Notes under the pieces: generated by a model | Seen by the model: only the letters and a program-made list of their open reading frames with translations | Database searches by the model: none | What the model was told of the DNA's origin: nothing | Shown: in pieces, positions 5,851 through 8,529 of the stretch | Layout of the letters: each line of letters opens with the position of its first letter | Numbering within the stretch: position 1 is the stretch's first letter | Position numbers and translations under genes: made by a program | Assembly: GCA_937975735.1 (NCBI GenBank) | Contig: CALJUI010000038.1 | Location: 1 to 8,529, forward strand | DNA length: 8,529 bases | DNA from: an uncultured Rubrivivax sp. | GTDB lineage: Bacteria; Pseudomonadota; Gammaproteobacteria; Burkholderiales; Burkholderiaceae_C | Reading direction: 5' to 3'

Positions 5851-6957
5851 GGGTTTGTGCGGAGTCAGCCTCGACAGCAGCCAGACCATCGCCGCGTAGG
5901 GCCAGAGCCAGCCGACCCATTGCGCGACGCCGTGCAGGTGAATGAACTGTCCCTGTTCCCAGGCACGCAGGCTCAGCGCGAAATAGGGGTCGGCCGGCAC
6001 CTGGGCGACCAGGCTCACCAGCGCGGTCAGCACGATCAGCCCGAGGCCGGGCGCCAGCCGCCGCGGCAGCCAGGCCAGCGCGAGCGCGACGACCGTGCCG
6101 GCGACCAGCGCCGGCGCCGTCACCGCGGTCCACCAGGTGAAGGCGTGCTCGGGCGCGAAGTTCAGCGCCGTGGACAGCGTCACGACGCCGACCGCCAGCG
6201 CCGCGGCGCCGATGCTCAAGGCAATCCGCCGCCAGCCCGGCGGGACGATCGCATAGCTGACGAGGCAGGGCGCGAGCAGGCCCAGCATCGTCACCGCGCC
6301 TTCGGTGAAGGGCGATGGTGGCGCGACCGTGCCGGCGGGTGCCGCCGCCAGCGCGGCGTGCCAGGGCGCGGCCCAGGGCACGTCGGCCAGCAGTTGCTGC
6401 AGCCAGGGCCGCAGCCGCGGGCCGACCTGGCCGAGGCCGAGCGCCACCGGCGCCGGGAACAGCAGCGCCACCGGCCACAGCGCGAGCAGCATGATGGCGG
6501 TGGCGCTGTCGCGCTCGAACCAGCGCTGCCGCCAGGCGTGCAGGCGGTCGACCACCCCCAGCGCGCGCAGCCCGAGCCCGACCAGCGCACCGGTCGCCGC
6601 GCCGGCGGTGTTCAGCACCCAGTCCAGCAGCGATGGGTGGCGTCCGGGCAGGAAGTGCTGGGCGACCTCGGCGCCATAGGACAGCAGCGCGGGCAGCGCG
6701 ACGCCGAGCGCCAGCGCCAGGGCACGGCCGGGCAGCGCGAGCGCGACCAGCAGCCCAAGCGGGAGGTAGCCCAGGCCGTTGGCCCACAGGTCGAAGGCCG
6801 GCCGCCAGCGCGGCCAGGGCAGCGCCAGCATGTCGGACAGCGCACGGCCGGGCGGCCAGCGCCAGCCCTCGAACGGGTACAGGCTGGCATAGAGCACGAG
6901 CGCCGCGAACAGCGCCGCGCCGAGCGCCGCGGCCCCGCTGCGCCGCGCCGCCGCCAT
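5848..6957 (-). CDS. VanZ-family polytopic membrane protein
   Basis: This 369-residue inner-membrane protein has about nine or ten hydrophobic segments (roughly 10-28, 58-75, 77-97, 112-133, 152-168, 220-240, 245-265, 278-297, 301-319, 344-362). The N-terminal third carries the VanZ pattern: N60 and PLG (66-68), then E97, Q100, F102, R106, D112, N116 and G119. The C-terminal two thirds is a hydrophobic extension with no motif I recognise. VanZ in enterococci gives low-level teicoplanin resistance, but that does not define the role here; a cell-envelope function is likely. The ATG overlaps the hemJ stop as TGATG, so translation is coupled. The same frame stays open upstream through hemJ as far as about 7470, but that part is an out-of-frame shadow, so the start at 6957 is chosen. 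Confidence 0.9.
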   Translation of the reverse strand: MAAARRSGAAALGAALFAALVLYASLYPFEGWRWPPGRALSDMLALPWPRWRPAFDLWANGLGYLPLGLLVALALPGRALALALGVALPALLSYGAEVAQHFLPGRHPSLLDWVLNTAGAATGALVGLGLRALGVVDRLHAWRQRWFERDSATAIMLLALWPVALLFPAPVALGLGQVGPRLRPWLQQLLADVPWAAPWHAALAAAPAGTVAPPSPFTEGAVTMLGLLAPCLVSYAIVPPGWRRIALSIGAAALAVGVVTLSTALNFAPEHAFTWWTAVTAPALVAGTVVALALAWLPRRLAPGLGLIVLTALVSLVAQVPADPYFALSLRAWEQGQFIHLHGVAQWVGWLWPYAAMVWLLSRLTPHKP

Positions 6958-7391
6958 CAGAAGGGTTTCACGACGACGAGCACGACGATCGCCGCGAACA
7001 GCAGCACCGACACCTCGTTGAACACGCGGTACCAGCGCTCGCTGCGCCGGTTGCGCGACTGCTCGAAGCCGCGCAACAGCGTGCGGCAGGCATGGTGGTA
7101 GCCGATCACCCCGACCACCAGCGCGAGCTTGGCGTGCATCCAGCCGGCGCCCGATCCGATCCCGTAGCCCAGCCACAGCCACACGCCCAGGCCGATCGCC
7201 GGCACCATCAGCAGACTCGCGAAGCGGTACAGCCGGCGCGCCATCAGCAGCAGCCGCTCGCGCTCGGCGTGGCTGTCGGCACTGACCGCGGCGAGGTTGA
7301 CGAACAGCCGCGGCAGGTAGAACAGGCCCGCGAACCAGCTCGCGACGAAGACGATGTGGAAGGCCTTGACCCAGAGGACGCCGGAGCTCAT
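6957..7391 (-). CDS. hemJ: HemJ-type protoporphyrinogen IX oxidase
   Basis: HemJ oxidises protoporphyrinogen IX to protoporphyrin IX, the penultimate step of heme synthesis, in the inner membrane. The 144-residue product has the family length and four hydrophobic segments (about 8-30, 55-76, 86-104, 125-142). Family hallmarks are WVKAFHIVFVASWFAGLFYL (7-26, H12), RRLYRF (52-57), GWMHAKLAL (83-91, H86, K88), RNRRSERWYRVFNEV (113-127) and the terminal VVKPF. The start at 7391 is chosen because homologues begin just before WVKAFH; an in-frame ATG at 7475 would add 28 residues encoded by the hairpin region. It diverges from hemB, supporting a heme role, and overlaps the VanZ gene. The protein is often annotated as CopD-family or as a conserved hypothetical. 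Confidence 0.93.
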   Translation of the reverse strand: MSSGVLWVKAFHIVFVASWFAGLFYLPRLFVNLAAVSADSHAERERLLLMARRLYRFASLLMVPAIGLGVWLWLGYGIGSGAGWMHAKLALVVGVIGYHHACRTLLRGFEQSRNRRSERWYRVFNEVSVLLFAAIVVLVVVKPF

Positions 7392-7398
7392 GCGATCG

Positions 7399-7404
7399 AT
7401 TATC
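7399..7404 (-). promoter_or_regulatory. -10-like hexamer GATAAT, 7 nt before hemJ ATG
   Basis: On the minus strand GATAAT matches five of six -10 bases and is 7 nt from the ATG at 7391. It sits just past the hairpin and T-tract at 7415-7442, so a transcript starting here would not contain the hairpin. No clear -35 box is seen. Confidence 0.35.
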
Positions 7405-7414
7405 GGGGCCGGCG

Positions 7415-7442
7415 AAAAAGAGCCCCGGCACGAGGCCGGGGC
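7415..7442 (-). terminator. Intrinsic-terminator-like hairpin upstream of hemJ
   Basis: A perfect 8-bp stem GCCCCGGC/GCCGGGGC (7422-7429 and 7435-7442) with a 5-base loop is followed, on the minus strand, by TCTTTTT (7421-7415). No T-run follows in the plus direction. No minus-strand gene ends before it, and hemJ starts 24 nt beyond the T-run. It may stop antisense transcription coming from hemB, or act as an attenuator in a longer hemJ leader. Confidence 0.65.
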
Positions 7443-7510
7443 GGCAAGCCTTATCGCTGTCATACGGCAAGGCACCTGCTCAGGGAGGAAAAGCAGGGGA
7501 TCACGGCCTT

Positions 7511-7528
7511 GCGACTATGATCCGTCGC
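7511..7528 (+). promoter_or_regulatory. Candidate hemB -10 (TATGAT) within a small dyad
   Basis: TATGAT at 7516-7521 matches five of six -10 bases and is flanked by the inverted repeat GCGAC (7511-7515) and GTCGC (7524-7528). The hemB start would lie about 85 nt downstream. No good -35 box is at normal distance. An operator role for the 5-bp dyad is speculative. Confidence 0.25.
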
Positions 7529-7598
7529 GGACTCTATCAGAGCGAGTTCGGGCCCGCCATACGCAGTAACCGAGGCCTCCCGGGCCGCCTTTCGTGTC

Positions 7599-7603
7599 GG
7601 AGA
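7599..7603 (+). promoter_or_regulatory. Shine-Dalgarno GGAGA deciding the hemB start
   Basis: GGAGA ends 8 bases before the GTG at 7612. The other in-frame GTG, at 7594, has no purine-rich sequence before it. This is the only clear, well-placed Shine-Dalgarno I see in the window. Confidence 0.55.
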
Positions 7604-7611
7604 TCGCCGCC

Positions 7612-8529
7612 GTGCTGCCGCCCCCGCCCTTTCCCGCCCGACGTCCCCGCCGCCTTCGCCGCGAGGCCTTCATCCGCGACCTGGTGCGCGAGCACCGGCT
7701 GGCGCCGCAGGACCTGATCCTGCCGGTCTTCGTGCTCGACGGCGAGCGCCAGGTGCAGGACGTCGCCAGCATGCCGGGCGTGCAGCGGCGCAGCGTCGAC
7801 GGGCTGTTCGCGGTGGCCGAAGAGTGCGTCGCCCTGGGCGTGCCGGTGATGGCGCTGTTCCCGGTCATCGACCCGGCGCTGAAGTCGCCCGACGGGCGAG
7901 AGGCGACCAACCCCGACGGCCTGGTGCCGCGCGCGGTGCGGGCGCTGAAGGCGCGCTTCCCGCAGCTCGGGCTGCTGACCGACGTCGCGCTCGACCCCTA
8001 CACCAGCCACGGCCAGGACGGCGTGCTCGACGAGACCGGCTACATCCTGAACGACGCCACCGTCGAGGTGCTGACCAAGCAGGCGCTGAACCAGGCCGAC
8101 GCCGGCGTCGACATCGTCGCGCCGAGCGACATGATGGACGGCCGCATCGGTGCGATCCGCGACGCGCTCGAAGCCAACGACGCGATCCACACCAAGATCA
8201 TGGCCTACAGCGCCAAGTACGCGAGCGCCTTCTACGGCCCGTTCCGCGACGCGGTGGGCAGTGCCGGCAACCTCGGCAAGGCCGACAAGAAGACCTACCA
8301 GATGGACCCCGGCAACGGCGACGAGGCCTTGCACGAGGTGGCGATGGACATCGCCGAAGGCGCCGACATGGTGATGGTCAAGCCCGGCCTGCCCTACCTG
8401 GACGTCGTGCGGCGCGTCAAGGACGCCTTCCGGATGCCGACCTTCGCCTACCAGGTCAGCGGCGAGTACGCGATGATCAAGGCCGCCGCCGCCAACGGCT
8501 GGCTCGACCACGACGCGGTGATGATGGAG
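7612..8529 (+). CDS. hemB: Delta-aminolevulinic acid dehydratase (porphobilinogen synthase), C-terminus outside window
   Basis: HemB condenses two 5-aminolevulinate molecules into porphobilinogen in the cytoplasm. The window holds 306 codons from the GTG at 7612, lacking perhaps the last 30. K202 (YSAKYASAFYGPFRDA) and K257 (MVKPGLPYLDVV) are the two active-site lysines that form Schiff bases. The metal loop reads DVALDPYTSHGQDG (124-137), with Asp128 where zinc-type enzymes have cysteine, so this is the Pseudomonas-like type without active-site zinc. No ATG is available: an in-frame stop is at 7567-7569 and only GTG codons (7594, 7612) precede the conserved RRPRRLRR segment. 7612 is preferred for its Shine-Dalgarno; 7594 would add six residues. 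It is divergent from hemJ. Confidence 0.97.
   Translation, partial: MLPPPPFPARRPRRLRREAFIRDLVREHRLAPQDLILPVFVLDGERQVQDVASMPGVQRRSVDGLFAVAEECVALGVPVMALFPVIDPALKSPDGREATNPDGLVPRAVRALKARFPQLGLLTDVALDPYTSHGQDGVLDETGYILNDATVEVLTKQALNQADAGVDIVAPSDMMDGRIGAIRDALEANDAIHTKIMAYSAKYASAFYGPFRDAVGSAGNLGKADKKTYQMDPGNGDEALHEVAMDIAEGADMVMVKPGLPYLDVVRRVKDAFRMPTFAYQVSGEYAMIKAAAANGWLDHDAVMME

Noticed and set aside
6958..7470. Upstream extension of the VanZ frame through the hemJ region to about 7470
   Set aside because: The extension is Arg/Pro/Ala-rich without a membrane segment and is out of frame with the recognisable HemJ protein; the TGATG overlap gives the right start.
7392..7475. Upstream ATG of hemJ at 7475
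   Set aside because: It would add 28 residues encoded partly by the terminator-like hairpin; family members start just before the WVKAFH motif.
7475..7497. Stem CCTGCT/AGCAGG with an 11-base loop upstream of hemB
   Set aside because: It is a short stem with a large loop and no T-run; a purine-rich AGGGAGGAAA in the loop is not followed by a gene start, so no terminator or riboswitch can be claimed.

Overview
The window is GC-rich, densely coding DNA from a chromosome, most consistent with a betaproteobacterium of the order Burkholderiales. That placement rests on base composition, the protein sequences and gene order, not on a database search. Nearly everything is housekeeping: lipoate synthesis, cell-wall trimming and heme synthesis. 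I see no tRNA, rRNA, insertion sequence, prophage or CRISPR array.

Layout. Most genes read leftwards (minus strand), from about 7390 down to the left edge: hemJ-like protoporphyrinogen oxidase, VanZ-family membrane protein, thioredoxin-like [2Fe-2S] ferredoxin, dacC/dacA-type D-Ala-D-Ala carboxypeptidase, class IV (D-amino acid type) aminotransferase, a YbeD/DUF493 protein, lipB, lipA, and a multi-zinc-ribbon protein that leaves the window on the left. Spacing is tight (overlap to 38 nt), as in an operon. One plus-strand gene, a secreted Sel1-repeat protein, sits between ybeD and lipB and splits the series. At the right edge hemB runs rightwards out of the window, divergent from hemJ.

How the genes fit together. 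LipB moves octanoate from acyl carrier protein to lipoyl domains and LipA inserts the two sulfurs. HemB makes porphobilinogen early in heme synthesis and HemJ carries out the penultimate step, so the divergent pair holds two heme genes. The carboxypeptidase releases D-alanine from peptidoglycan, and the neighbouring aminotransferase carries the D-amino acid type motif.

Less ordinary points. The left-edge gene has at least four cysteine-pair metal modules, two of them apparently a diverged tandem of zf-TFIIB type. Five start codons have a TANNNT hexamer, and a sixth (hemJ) a GATAAT, exactly 6-7 nt upstream and no well-placed Shine-Dalgarno, a layout expected for leaderless transcripts. A strong intrinsic-terminator-like hairpin lies just upstream of hemJ, where no gene ends. 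The dacC start codon abuts a 17-nt all-pyrimidine tract. I found no convincing new multi-gene system.
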